From Rattus norvegicus (Eukaryota > Chordata > Mammalia > Rodentia > Muridae): DNA of 64,000 bases. The stretch lies in the NCBI RefSeq assembly GCF_036323735.1, contig NC_086038.1, positions 24,637,501 through 24,701,500 on the forward strand, in the 5' to 3' direction. Under the pieces are notes generated by a model, which saw nothing but the letters and a program-made list of their open reading frames with translations, did not search any database and was not told the origin of the DNA. Below are positions 1 through 13,035 of this stretch, one piece after another. The translations under genes and the position numbers were made by a program. How positions within the stretch are numbered: the stretch's first letter is position 1; every line of letters begins with the position of its first letter.

Positions 1-290
1 TTCTATGGTCTCCTACTTTAAGAACAAGTTTCCCTAGACATTAGCAATTTGGCTTTTAGAACAGTGTACACTATTAAACAGTATTCATCAATCCCTCTTC
101 AAGTTGTTATGAAATAAAACTCATGCTTAAATTCAATATACAGACTTTTCAGCAGATGCTGCTGCTAGCCAGATTGAAAGTTTTGTAAACTTTACCAGTG
201 GACTAAAAACATCTGGCCCTTGACTAATGGGAAAACATTTTTTCAAATGAAGAACGAAATGGAAACAAAGGAAAGACTAAACAGCTTTTT

Positions 291-350
291 AAATATATAC
301 ATGCATATATATACATATACATACATATACATATATACATATATATATAT
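291..350. repeat. AT-rich TA/CATA microsatellite
   Basis: Alternating TA and CATA units with few interruptions, ending in a run of pure AT just before TGTTCTGTG. Confidence 0.9.
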
Positions 351-433
351 GTTCTGTGATAATTTCGTGGTGTTGAATGTTGTGATATACATACCTTACT
401 CTCCCTCTTCTGAGATCCTTCCTGCTTGTTTTT

Positions 434-768
434 CTAAAGCTGTGATAAAACACAGGATCAAGGCAGAATACATAGAAAAAGTTTATTTTGGACTTACTGG
501 AGGAAGTTAGAGCCCAGGACCACAATGGCAGAGAGCATGGCAGTGGGCAAGTAGATATGGTACTGGAGCAGAACCTGAGAGCTCACATTTGATCCCTAAG
601 TAGGAGGCTGAGAGAAAGACACTGGGGAAGGAACAAGTCTCCCCCAAATGATACATCTACTCCAACAAGGCCATGCCCTGTAGACCTAAAAAGTTTCACA
701 AACCAAAGACCAAGTATTCAAACATATGAGCGGGGCTGGGGGGCCATTTCTTAATCAAACCAACACAA
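434..768 (+). mobile_element. Old rodent interspersed repeat, family not named
   Basis: Begins with GCTGTGATAAAACACAGGAT and ends near AATCAAACCAACACAAG. Internal phrases such as GAGAGCTCACAT, CTCCAACAAGGCCA and CCAAGTATTCAAACATATGA recur genome-wide in rodents. Related-looking starts lie at about 33.50 and 58.43 kb. I recognise the consensus but do not assign a class with confidence. Confidence 0.6.
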
Positions 769-961
769 GCTGGATATGGAAGAAATAGCTAAGTGCATTT
801 TATTGTTGTCTATAACTGTTCTACCACTCCTGGGGTGGGAGGAAGAGATATCGAACTGCAACTCCTTATTCACAGTTCACCTGTAGTTCCTCAAGCCATT
901 GACAAGCAACTAGAGAATATGTCCAGCACACGCTGAAAGGCCGGTGCTTATTAGAAAGCAG

Positions 962-1183
962 ACTTTTGATGGCCTTGTTGGGCACCGAAGGAAGGAGAAG
1001 CCCTTGGTCCTGCCAAAGTTGGACCCCCAGTGTAAGGGAATGTTGGGGGAAGGGGAGAAGGGATAAGGGAACACCCTTATAGAAGAAGGGGGAGAGGAGA
1101 GGATAGGGAGCTTATGGACAGGAAACCGGGTAAGGGAATAACATTTGAAATATAAATAAAGAAATATCCAATAAAAAAATAAA
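962..1183 (+). mobile_element. 5'-truncated LINE-1 3' end (L1_Rn type)
   Basis: Typical rat L1 3' UTR: CCCTTGGTCCTG, a G-rich middle, ACACCCTTATAGAAG, then AACATTTGAAATATAAATAA and an AATAAA-rich tail at about 1,155-1,180. AGAAAGCAG flanks it on both sides (953-961 and 1,184-1,192), consistent with a short target-site duplication. Confidence 0.85.
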
Positions 1184-1469
1184 AGAAAGCAGTCTCTTTC
1201 CCCAGTTCCCTAATTCCCTACTACCCCAATACTACTATAAAAAATAAAGCCATAACTGGCAAATCATTTCCTGCACTGTGCTCTTACTAGTTTACAAAAT
1301 ATTTACAATGGTCTTAACTGGAAATTTCCCGGATTTTAATATAAGACAATCAAAGCAATACTACTATTCCTTGGCGCACTTAAAGCGGCAGGTCATTCAT
1401 TTTAAGTGTGCCCTGTTTAAATGTCGTTTGCTTAAACTGACTGTGAATAAAATTATCATTGAAGAGAAA

Positions 1470-1756
1470 GACTGGGGAGATGGCTCTGTGGCTAACCTGC
1501 TGCTGTGCAAGCATGAAGACCTGACTTCAGATGCCCAACATCCATGTAAAAGCTGTGCACAGTGACAGCTTCTGCCACCCCAGCAATGATGCGACAAACG
1601 CACGGGGATCTCTGAGGTTTACTGATTATAAAGCCTTGCCTGAAAAGCCAGCTCCAAAACAAACAGCAAACAATAAAAGACAGTGTCAACCTCTGACCTC
1701 TACACATACAAATAGAACACACACACACACACACACACATACACACACACTGTAAA
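1470..1756 (+). mobile_element. B4 SINE with terminal CA repeat
   Basis: An ID/tRNA-like head (CTGGGGAGATGGCTCTGTGG, then GCAAGCATGAAGACCTGA), a diverged B1-like middle, and the B4 tail motif GACCTCTACACATAC running into (AC)n. Confidence 0.7.
1717..1750. repeat. (AC)n microsatellite
   Basis: About 17 AC units with one CATA interruption at 1,739-1,741, forming the tail of the B4 SINE. Confidence 0.95.
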
Positions 1757-2978
1757 TAGAACATGCTTGCACACATACCACATTCATACTCAGGAGCAGG
1801 GCTGGAACCTTATTACAGGACAAAATGTTAGAGCTGTGCCATACTGCATGAGGTATCTAGTGGGAATGATACATTTCTTTAACCTTGATGCCCTGTTTAG
1901 GGGAGTCAAGCTCTTAAAATAGAGTTGCCCAACATCACATAGTGCAACTAGTAGCATGAGTAGCAAATAAGAGAGTGCGCAGATACCATGGGGCAGCGTT
2001 ATTTAGATAGGACAACAATGAAAACGCTGGACAAATCCACAATATAATCTCTAGAAAGAAATCAAATTCTAATGATCTGGGATAAGATACAAGGAATCTG
2101 AAAATTTAAAGAACCGTCTCCAGTAATTATCATCTAGCAAGCTTGAAGGACAATGTGTTCAAAGGCAAAGGCCGAGAATTTGAGGGTAGAGTTAGCAGAC
2201 TGGCTGTTAGTCAGTGCATAGATTCATGTCACTGGGAAGGAGCTTGAACCCAAGCTACTACTAAGAATATTCTCCCTTCCCCATTTACAAGCAGTATGGT
2301 TCATTTGTTTTCATTGGAAGGATGCTTCTGTCTTGGAGAGTTCCATACTATGTTGTCAATCCCCTAGAGATGCTGCCAATGGATATCTCTAAAGAACTAA
2401 ATACTAATCTAGGAGCAAAACAAACAGAAAACAGGCAGAGGGGTGTGCATATGGAGAGAGATTGTGAACAAACTGTGGAGAGAACCACATGAGGAAGCTG
2501 ACTCATTCTCCCAGTGATATTGATCTGTTTCAATGAGCCAAAACAAAATCTGGAGGCTGCTTATTTAAAAAGGATGAGACGTTTTGTGCTAGGAAGGTTT
2601 ATATAACCCTATTTGTCTCTGAGATGGTCAATGAGAACTTAATCCTTCCTTAGAAACATCAAGCCATGAATGTACCTTAGTCACTATCCAGGTTCCCTTA
2701 ATTTTGTTCCTCTCTAGATTCCAGATGCTTAATCTCTTCAGCATTCAAGAGGAAGCAGATGGATAATCACAACCCCTGTGTGACTCTACACATTTCATAG
2801 AATAAAATATCGGTGGTTCAGCAAATAGGACGATATCAATTCACACTTACCTGGTGGTTATCACAAGATTGCATAAATCAATAAGTATACATCTCATAAT
2901 GCAAATTCACCTGGATTAAGATATAAAATGTATTCCAGGACACCAGAAAGTAATACATAGGATAAAGGTTTTCAAGTG
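1757..2978. other. Unique sequence, no gene seen
   Basis: No convincing exon. A stretch at about 1,880-1,990 (with CCCAACATCACATAGTGCAA) weakly resembles an antisense MIR SINE, but it is too diverged to call. Confidence 0.4.
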
Positions 2979-3185
2979 GACTGGAGATTGACCGCAGTTT
3001 GTACTGTGTGTCTAGCACTCACACAGACCTAGATTTGATCCCCAGTAGGATAAATATGCGGCATAGAGGCACAGATCTACGATCGCAGCCTTCTATGTGG
3101 AGGTAGGAAGATCGGAGTATTCCTAGGCTAGACAAACAGTTCAAGTCCAGTCTAGTCTAGAATAGGGAGCCTGTGTCAAAAAAAT
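2979..3185 (+). mobile_element. Diverged ID/B1-type composite SINE (B4-like)
   Basis: The head has CTGGAGATTG and TAGCACTCACACAGACCTAG with GATTTGATCCCCAGTAGG (a B-box-like motif). The B1-like body has GGAGGTAGGAAGATCGGAGT and AGTTCAAGTCCAGTCTAGTC. It ends in a short A run (AAAAAAATG). Confidence 0.55.
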
Positions 3186-4448
3186 GTAAATGTTTTAAAA
3201 TGTGCTGAAATTTAAGAAAAGCAGAAATTCTTATATCTGTAAGCTTTGTTATGTGACACTTAGTGACATATGGGGACATCCATTTCATGCCATAGATCCA
3301 TAAGCCGAGCTGTTCTTCAATAGCAAGCCTTCTATGCCATCACAGTAGAACTGCCCCCAACCAATACACTAATGAGTTTAACAGGGACTTTTTATATTAA
3401 TTTTTACTAATACCTTAGAGATTCTCTAACAGGCAAGGGTAATGCTTCTATGACTCATTCCTTCTTATCATGGTAACACAACGCATTCTCAAAGGCTTGA
3501 AGATAGAGCAACAATGTCACGGTGAGCATGTGGGTAAGGAATGATATCTGGTGCCACTTAGCCATTTCACATTCAACTGAAGTACTACTTGAGACTCTCA
3601 ATAACTTTGAGGAGAGCTCTTGTATTTCCAACAAGTAACCTGAATTATTCATCATAACTACATTTGAACAGCTCAAAGACTCCCAACTGCTTGGGAAAAC
3701 AGTTTTCCCAGAAGATTATGTTCTTGCATTATAGGAAGTATAGGAAATGTGGTGTGTGTCTGTCACTACAACATTCAATTTAGCATCTGTGCAGACTCCC
3801 TTAGCTTAAAACTCATCTCCAAAGACCTGACCAAGAGAAATGATATTCAGAAGAACATTGCTGTTTTTAATCTCATCAGATGGAGACAGTGAAAATAAAT
3901 AAAGGCAGGGCATCTCTTACAGCTCGAAAGTCCTGGGTCTAGCTCTCACACTCACCATTTTATACCTGTGTGTAGAACTTGAATAGCTTCTGGGCCATCA
4001 AACTTCTGCATAAAATACAGCAGTAGTTTTTATCTTCCGTGTGAGTCATCATTTGGACAGGTATTTGAGCCGTCCATAGTTTCTCACAGATGCTATTTGT
4101 TGGAATAAAGTAAGAAGCTCACAAGTGGAGATTTAAAGGGGAGCAGTTGATCTTCAGGCATGAAAATCATGAAGGAACAGAGAAATGTGATAGAACCATT
4201 CACAGTTCCTGCCATAAGTGGACCATCAAGAAAACAAAAAGGAGACATTGTTTTGACTAAGAAAACAAAGGCAGACTGTAAACCATACCATGCTGAAAGC
4301 AGACTAGCCTGTCCCATGAAATTTCTCAGGCAGTAAAAATTGAACATAAATATAATTGATTCCATATTTTCAAGACAAGCAATGCTTCAGAAAAGATGGG
4401 TAGGGTATTGCCATGGGCTTTGTTCTTTGTAAGAATCTGTGGGTGTTT
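3186..4448. other. Mostly unique sequence with a MIR remnant
   Basis: At about 3,925-4,020 the + strand reads like a MIR core: AGTCCTGGGTCTAGCTCTCA, then ACCTGTGTGTAGAACTTGAA and CTTCTGGGCC. No exon is supported in the rest. Confidence 0.4.
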
Positions 4449-4534
4449 AGCGGCAGGGGGCGGGGGGGGTTGTGTGGTTTTTTTGTGTGTTTTGTTGTTG
4501 TTGTTGTTTTGTTTTGTTTTTTGTTTTGTTTTTA
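4449..4534. repeat. G-rich run followed by TTG/TTTTG low-complexity tract
   Basis: A CGGCAGGGGGCGGGGGGGG run, then GTGTG, TTGTTGTTG and GTTTTGTTTTG units. It is a low-complexity tract and the source of spurious reading frames. Confidence 0.9.
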
Positions 4535-7500
4535 GGAAATGAGGCATGGGAATTTGAGATCTCAGAGTGACAGAGAACAGAAGAAGAAAGAGCATACAGG
4601 CTCTTTAAAGAAAGCTATCGGGGATAGATTAAATAGCCTAGACAACTTCCATGTCCCTCATGGTGACATTGTGTGACTCATCATGAGTGTTGGCCATTAT
4701 AGGTAGACAGAGGATTCTGGTTTTTGAAAAATCTATATTTTCAAAGACTATTTATGTCTGTTTTCTCATTATACCACCCCCTCACCTTTTGTGTTCTACT
4801 GCCCACACACATAAACACACATTATATTGTTGAGAAGATGGAAGGATGCTTGTAAAGAAAATGACAGTCTGCTTCTATGTCCTCTGTGAAATAAAAACCC
4901 TTTCTATGGCACAGAGCGTGTGTGCTCTCCAGTTGAGTGGAGCTCGTATCACAGGAGAGTTGAGTAGCTAAATTTTAATGATGGTCACAAAATATGGTTA
5001 AAATAGATCTTCCAACTGAAGAAATGAAGTGCCTTCAAGAACCACTGGGACCAAGTTAAGAGGAATGTGCTTGGTATTTCTTCAGTCTGTGTAGGAGGGT
5101 GAATTCTACAATCTGCAGTTACTTTCGCTTTACTGGAATGTGCCTATCACCCATCTTTGTTCCTAATTTTATGATTACAATTTTTATTCCAATTTTGAGT
5201 GAAGATTATTGTGCAAGTTTTAGTGCCCCTATAGCCAATATTTGTCCCTGATCTGTATCTATGAACACCATCTCTTAAGCATTGTTGTAACTAATGGCTA
5301 ATTGGCATCAAAAGGTGTTCACAAAGTCCATGAAACAATCATATTACCTAGAACAACGATAAAGGCATTAAAAAGCAAGCAAGGACATCAGAAATAAACA
5401 CAGAATCAAGAGTCTTCCATTCACAGCACAGCATACAATAATTTTCAAGCAAGAACACTACCTAACCACACGAGCAAATAAGTAAACCATATATGTTTCA
5501 CCTTTACAAGGTTCGTACAATTGGACAATGGACTGTTTGAACTTATGTACAAATAGTATTTATGAGGCCTAAGAATTCAAAAGATTCAAATTTCTTCTGT
5601 ACAAACTGCCTGTCATCAGGCCAGATTACACAGAGCAATGAAATAAACCCAAGTGTGCTTATTTATTTCATGCTAAAGGATGCTTTGACAATTCGACCTA
5701 GAGCAGTTCTGACAGTCAACGTTTCAATCAAAGAGCTCCTCCTTGCTTTCATTTGCCAAATTCGCCTTGAAACTATGGAAACTGAGTAGGTAAATCACAT
5801 ATTCCCACTGTGCAATCACTTAATATTAATGTGTTACAAAGTTCTCTTGTCTTTATGTTTGTGAAACTTTGTTCTCCCCAAAGCAAAGATACTGTTAAAG
5901 CTAAGCATACAGAGCTGCACAAGCTACAACACCAACCCCAGGATAAGTAGCCTACTAGTTAGCTAAATCCTGGCTAAGTAACTAGTAATTACCACCCTTG
6001 GCAAAATGAGACAAAAAGAAAGTAAGTGCATAATCCAAGTCCACTCCATTTTAGCTGTGTGGCATCCTAAATTTGTTCATATTCTTCCCAGCCTTCAGGT
6101 TTTCTGTCTTGACCATAGGCTTCCATCACCGGGGAGTGGTAGGGTTGAATGTGAGATTGTCTGTAAGGTGATCACCAGACGTAACAACTGACATCTGTTC
6201 TCTTATTCCAATTACATGTGCTTACTACACTTCAGACTACAGTGTGACTACCCAACAAATGTCAGTGCTGACATCTCTGCTATTGTAAAACAAGAATGAG
6301 CATTAACAACAACAAAAAATAATAATGACTGTAGCTTATGTTGTAGTGGGACCTTAGGATCAAAGTACAAAATCTAAACATTGCACCTGACAGATGGGTA
6401 TGATGGGAACAGGTGGGGAAGAAAGAAACAAGAGGCAGAGCTTGTCAGCCACTGTAGAATTTTTATCATCTTACGAAGGTGCACTTGAGGTTACGTCAGT
6501 ATCGGCTAGGAGCAGGGAGCATGTGATGACACAAGACACAACAGGTTTGATAATTTTCCTGGGTGCACGAGAGTGGGAACTGAGTGAGAGATTGTCTTTA
6601 TTCTCCCTTGACAGCTCAATTAAGTTCCCTAATTAGTCATAGTCATTAAGCCTAGCATTTCCAGATCTGCCTCCTCTTGGATTGGATGCTTTTCCACTCT
6701 GATAACTAGTTAGGAAAGTTAGCTTTTCTAACTAACTTGTCTCCCCAAAGCCAAGAACCATTTCATTTATCTACCGTGGCAAATAGGAATTCAAAATTTT
6801 CAAAGTGTACAGTGTGAGTTTCTGAGGATATGCATTTAAGTTGTGAAGTGGCTTCCACAATCAAGCTAAAGGCATATCTACCACCCAACATAATTTCTTA
6901 CATGTACTTAACTGTATACAGACTTTTGTGAAACTATGGTAAGAAAATTTAAGAAGTGTTTCTATATTGCAATTTACATATATATACACACACTTTGTAA
7001 TTAGTAATAGTTACAATGTCACAGATTAAGTCTCCAGAACTTATCCATTGTATAAATGCAATTCCCTTTGGACAGCATCTTCCTATTTCCCTCATAGATA
7101 CCTCTATGCAATACCATTTGGCTGTTCCTAGGCATTCATTTGCCTTTCCATGGTTCTAAGTAAAAGTGAGATGATACAGTGTTTTTTTTCCTGTGTCTAG
7201 CCTAGGGTACATTGTATACCACCCTCTGAAGCTATATGTCTTGTCACAAAGTATAGGATCTCCTTCCTCTTCAAGACAGGTGTCCTGACCCCACCTACCA
7301 AAAGCACCACACTAAGTTTCTTCTATGTTTGCTCTCCTACTCTTTGGGTATCTCTGGATAATAATCCTATCATGTTGTTTTATCTCTTTTATCATCCATT
7401 GGAGACAGTAAACATTTACCTCCCACCAGTTCTAAAGGATCAAAGTGATCACTCTGCCAAATGATAGATGATTCATATGAATGATAAATGACTGCCCAAA

Positions 7501-7759
7501 GACCTTCATATTGTCCAACAACCTATAGTCTATCTAGGGCCTTTCTATAACCTCTCAGTGACTTCTATTCCTGCTGGCCTGTGTTGCTTGTCTGCTGCAT
7601 CCAGTGCAGTAACATATTTCATTCCTCTAAATACAGCTCTCTAAGATCCTAGAAAATTATTCTGAGATCACATTCCTAGTCACACTGTCTAATGAAACAT
7701 CACATGATCTGACATGGCTGTTCTGGAATTGTGCAGAGACCACATTCTTTTACTTTCAA
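4535..7759. other. Unique AT-rich sequence, no gene or clear repeat
   Basis: Reading frames of 60-80 codons occur at the rate expected by chance, and none has splice-site support or a recognisable protein. Short TA/CA stretches near 6,975-7,000 are the only simple repeats seen. Confidence 0.4.
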
Positions 7760-7902
7760 TATTGTGTGTGTCCATGATGGGGAGGCATGTGTGGAGGTCA
7801 GAGTTGCTTCTCTTCTTCCATCATGTGACTTCCAGGAATCTGACTCGAGTTGCAAGGCTTATGTGGCAAGCATCTTTACCCACTGATCCATCTGGTCGAC
7901 CC
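7760..7902 (-). mobile_element. B3 (B2-family) SINE, diverged
   Basis: Reads on the + strand as a reverse-complemented B3: GCATGTGTGGAGGTCAGAGT, then CTTCCATCATGTGACTTCCA and CATCTTTACCCACTGATCCA, ending TCTGGTCGACCC. Confidence 0.75.
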
Positions 7903-10194
7903 TTGCTTCCACATTTATTGTCATTTTCACATGGGAAAGTCTGTGTTTAGACTTTCATTTTAAAAGAAATGCATTTGGCCTCATCGCTACTATGTGCACA
8001 ATCAAATGATTAGTTCATGTGTTCTTAGAACCAAAACTCTTCAGAGTATCTTCTCCTCCTCCTTTACCCTGCCACCTACCCAACCTGTGCCCTGTGTTCT
8101 GCACAGCAAATCCTTTTCACAAGTTTAGGAAGTATACTGAGTCAGACACAAAGACTGCTGAAAATATTTGTCCAAGTAGTACAAACGGTATCCCCCTTTA
8201 GCAAAGGTCAGCTGCTATATGTCTGTGGAGTATGGCATTGTTTTCTTTGTTAGAGTATCTACAAACCAGGACACCTGAACTCTAAGCTAAAAACAATTAA
8301 TTCTCAGTTTCCAAGAGTGGGAAACTAAGTCGCTCTGCAAATGCCTGCCTATCTTCCGGGGCTGTATCAAAGAATTTGTGAAGCCATAAATCATGGTACA
8401 AAGTGAAGGATTATTTTCATCATGATTGAAATGTTTGTTCTTCCTCCTTTGGTCTTTTAATTCAGTTAATGCTGCCAGCTCAGTAAAGGAACCTCCTCGT
8501 GGAGGATTGATAGACATCATCAGTATATGCAAATGAACCCACTCAGTCTTGAGAACCTAATCCGTTAGTCATAATGATTGTGGTCTCCATTCAATCTAAG
8601 TTGAGTACACTACTGGCAAGGTAATGGAACATGGACTTTTCAAAGTGATGGGAAGCAAGGCACTCTGCCCTCAAGTTGCTTACACTATAACTGGTACGAG
8701 ATTAATGAAGAAGATTCTTTACAAAAAATATAGAATCTTCATGGATGATCTAAATGAATAACAGGTCAAATAGTGAAGAAAAAAACTTAAAATATGGCAG
8801 TAGCCTCAGCAAAGAAACATCAAGATGCTCTAGGAAATTTTAAAGAATTAAAAGATATTGGTTAACTGCAAAAGGTACACCGGATATTTTAGCTAAGGTG
8901 CAGGTCTGTGTCTCTTTAGTAACTCCATTTTATTAAGACAAGCTTCTCAGACGAGGGATGAGAGCTACACTTACTTGGGTAGGTATATGGTTAAGTGCTT
9001 AGAACATAGTTATAATCAATATTAATTCTTATTTTTGATACAACACGATAAATTAGCTTATTGTCACTAGCAGGATAAACTACAGCCCTGTTAATGAAGG
9101 AAGGGGGCACCGTGAAGTGACTATTGAAACAACCTCGCAGGCTCATCAGAATCTTATTGAATCCGTGAAAATCTATTTGAATTGACCCAAAACAAAAACC
9201 TATGGATTCTATTAAAACCCAGCTAAGAAGCTGATGGTTTAAGCAGAAGCTGGAGATTGAAAAATAAGAAAGCTTTGGGAGACTTATCACCTTGTCTCCT
9301 CCAGGGTACATGGCTTATTAATCTCAGAGACTCAAAGAAGCAGAACTGAATGGAGGCCTTTTATCTTTAGCCCTCCTGAATGATAGGTAGCCACCCTTCC
9401 TTTGCTCTGCTAAGCAAGCCAATGAAATCGGCTACAAATCACTGTACCAATGTTTCCTGTATAGCACTGGTGGGTTATCAACATGTTCATGTTTAAATGT
9501 GATACCAAAGTTCTTTTACTCTTCCTGCCACTTTCCATGTGTGTTTGTTTCTCTTACTTTCCCCCAAGCTATTTTAGCAGCTGGCATTTTTTTTCTTTTC
9601 TACATCATTGTTTTATGCAGAGAGACTCTGCTTCTATAACCCCTTGACTTCACTCTCAGAAACACCAGAAAATTACAAAGGCCTGACACCAGAATAACAA
9701 CCTGGTTTTAAAACTATATCAATGTTTCAATGAAAGAGACAGGGGCTTTCCACAAAGTGAATTCTTGTTGCCTGCCTGCCTTCACATTTGGTCACCCCAA
9801 TCATGCTGGTGTGGAAGAAATGCTATCTTAAAGGTTGTGTTCATATTCTAGTCTGTAACTGTCATTGGGTACATGCTTGCTTAGTCTTTAATTAGAAAGG
9901 ATACAAAACAAATTCCTCATTAACAGATATGCACAAGACAGGAAATATAATTAAGATTATAAAGGAAAAATCACTAGTTGCCATTCAAGAATGTCTAAAC
10001 TCATGCAAGATTTTAAGGAATTGGTGCCAGAGGTTAGAAAATGTAAGGAAGCTTACACACTGTTCTGAATAAACATAATCAAAGGAAGCATCAAACTACA
10101 TGCTTTTTAACTCCTTTCAAACCATAGTCAACCCTTAGAGAGACCATCAGAGAACAAATACAAAGGGAAGGGATGCTGTACTAATGGCCAGCCC
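7903..10194. other. Unique sequence, no gene seen
   Basis: No supported exon or RNA gene. A 106-codon minus-strand frame at 8,991-9,311 has no recognisable protein features and crosses no splice-like boundary that I could support. Confidence 0.4.
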
Positions 10195-10345
10195 TGACAA
10201 ACATCATCTCATCTCATCACAAGGTATGCCCAAGATAGGTGGATTCTACTCATCTCATTTTGTTGATAAGAAAGTAAAAGTCTAGAGAGATTAAGGGAAA
10301 TATTTAAAGTCACTCAAGCAGTAAATGTGAGTCAGAACCTGTTAT
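10195..10345 (-). mobile_element. MIR SINE remnant
   Basis: On the + strand the text CATCTCATTTTGTTGATAAG, then GAGATTAAGGGAAA and GTCACTCAAGCAGTAAATGT matches the antisense MIR pattern of a GATGAGGAAACTGAGG-type stretch followed by a GGTCACACAGCTAGTAAG-type stretch. Confidence 0.6.
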
Positions 10346-12659
10346 TTATTTTTTATAACTGATAGCACATCAGCTCTTGTAAGAGGAAAAAAAAACTTAT
10401 TGAAGATTTGGTGATATCTCCCTTTCTGTACATAATGGTGCTACTATTTCTCAAAGCAATAAATCTCCAGAGGGTTGAAATTGGTGACACTAAATACCAA
10501 CAACAAAATAATGTGTGCTTTAGCATTGGAAATATACAGTGGAACTTTGGGGAAATGAGGGCTGGCTTCTTACTGCTCTCTTACTGGCCAGTCTTTCTGC
10601 TTGTAAGGAGTGTTACAAATACAGGACATTAATACTAAACATAAAGAGAGAGGGGTAGTGTTCAGATGGATGTAATAGAATTTCTCCATTATGGAATAAC
10701 TTTATCAGTTCAACACTACCCCTACCCCTCTACAATACTTTCATGTAAGTTACTCAGAAGCTGACTCCCGCCCCAACCCAAAAAAATTCTTGGCAAGATC
10801 CAGTCTTCTTTTGCTGCAATGGGAGGCATTGACAAAAGATTAGGAAAATAGAGAAGACAGAAAAACTCCCATATTTTTCCAGCAAAAACTGATAGGTGGG
10901 TGTATAATACTCACATGCTTTTCAGGTACTCTAAAAATAACTAACATCATTCCAAGGTAACCAAGATCAGCTGCAGTTGTTTTTTAGCTTTTCATCTTCT
11001 GAGAGTTAATATGCTCTTCCTGATCCCAGTCCTCTAGACTTTCCAGTGTTCCATAAGCACCTCCTTTCCCATTTAACTTCTGCCTGGAAATATTAAGAGT
11101 GGTTCCCATTTATGTAACCAAAATTATTGCAGCATGTCCAATAAGTGTTCATTATCAGGAAGACTTAGACTAACACAGATTTTCACGGAAGGTAGAAAAT
11201 TGGAGTTCTGAAGATGGACTTGCTGCCCTGTGAAGTAAAAAGTGCTTTATAATAACAGATGTGAAATGGTACATCCAATCTCTCTTTTAAAAAAAAGTGT
11301 TTCTTTCCATTTGTAGCATTATGCAACTTAAGTTCACAATAGCCTGTGCTTGGACAAGACTGAGAGTCTGATGAAATCAAGCAGAATATGATAAATACTT
11401 TGGCTTGAAAAGGTAGAATCTCAAAGAGTCAGAGCTATTAATGAAAAGGCTATGTGTATTCTGGGTTCTACAAGAGAAGCCATCTTGCAATCCCCACAGC
11501 TGACAAGAACAGGAAAATGACAGAGATGCTGGAAGAATTAGGGGTAAGGAGGCCTTCCTGCCAGGGATTCATAAAATGGCACCCAAGAAGGGACTAATGT
11601 ACGTGTGCTTGTAATGCATACAGGAGAGCTCTATCAATGACCAGTAGTTTTTCAAGAATATTCAGGCATCTAATTTGCATAAAGTCACAAGTACAACTGG
11701 CATGACTCAGCTGAGTACAACAGTGTCTATTCTTACACAGTCTGTGCCACTGTGAATTCCATCAAGGTGTTGCTTAGGAATAAACAATCTGTAAAGTTTT
11801 TGAATACCACCAGATATTTTTTTAAGTGAAGAATTCTAGAAGGATCATGCTTTCTTCTAAAATTCTGGGCTCCTCTAAAGGAGCTGATCTGATAATATGT
11901 TGAACATAATCTTTCTACTATGCATACATATATATATATTAAAACACCAAAATGACAGAGGCAGCTGGATGAACCCTGAGGTAGGCTCCCTCTGAGTCTG
12001 CTCTGGGAGCATCAGATATGCGTGAGTTTTAGATTTTACATTTAATAGCCTTGTTTTTTGCCTTCTGGTCATTGTTTTTGCCTGTTAACATTTCCCTCTG
12101 TGGGTATGATAATTATTTCTCCTTTATGCTTTTGTGTTCTAACATCTGCAACACTAGAATTTCATGCATTCCAATACAATTGGTCCTCTAAAGCCTGTGG
12201 CACTGGATCTGCCTTGTGTTCAAAGCCACATCACATATTAACACATTAGCTAGAATTTTCTATGGCAATTCTTCCCTTTATACCTCATTAAAAACCATGC
12301 AGAACATATTTATTACTAGTAAATCATAACTGAAATTGCCAGAGTCTAGGGAATTTTTAAGAATTTGTAAGATTCAGAATTAATTGTTTTTACAGACTTG
12401 AAGGACATTTACATTCACATTTGCTTTAATATCATTTATATGGCTTCAAGTATTAGTCAGCATTTTTGTGTACAATTATATGCATAAGCTTTACTGGTAC
12501 TAATTCTCTATAATATCCCTAATTAGAACAAAGTAGTTTTGACTCGCTCCCTTTAGTCAGCAGTTTGTGTTTTAATTTCTGTCTGTGTCAGTAAGGTTAT
12601 TCCCACAAGGCAGAGGAAATGTATTTCTTAAAGGGTTTGATTTAATGAATTACACGGTA
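10346..12659. other. Unique AT-rich sequence, no gene seen
   Basis: No supported exon. A short (TA)n tract lies at about 11,926-11,940. No SINE or LINE that I could recognise. Confidence 0.4.
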
Positions 12660-13035
12660 TTTGGAGTGACTGTCCTCTAAGTCAAGCCGCCACCATCTTG
12701 GAAAATTCAACTGTCCTCCTTGCAAAAGATAAGGCCACCTGGGATTGTTAGAGGTTTATCAACATCCTCCATAGAGGGGTGAAGTAGAGCTTGAGTATAC
12801 AGCTGCCCCTACAACCTGATAATGTGGTTAGTGGAAGACAGGGGACTCTCCATACATGTAGCTACAGGGAAACCCTTGTCCCCACTGGTAAAGGCTTTTC
12901 AAGTATTGCCTCTTGAAGAAGAATGCCCAGACAGACCCTTGCAAGTAAACTCTCACCTGTGCTCTGTAAAGAATCCCAATAAACTCTTAGTTCCCCAGAG
13001 TAAACTTGGATAGATTGTGTTGTTGTTGAGACCTT
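12660..13035 (+). mobile_element. Possible solo LTR fragment of an endogenous retroelement
   Basis: The end of this block has CTCACCTGTGCTCTGTAAAG followed by CCCAATAAACTCTTAG, the kind of promoter-distal polyadenylation context found in rodent LTRs. I could not find both LTR ends or a target-site duplication, so the class and the edges are uncertain. It may instead be unique sequence with a chance AATAAA. Confidence 0.35.
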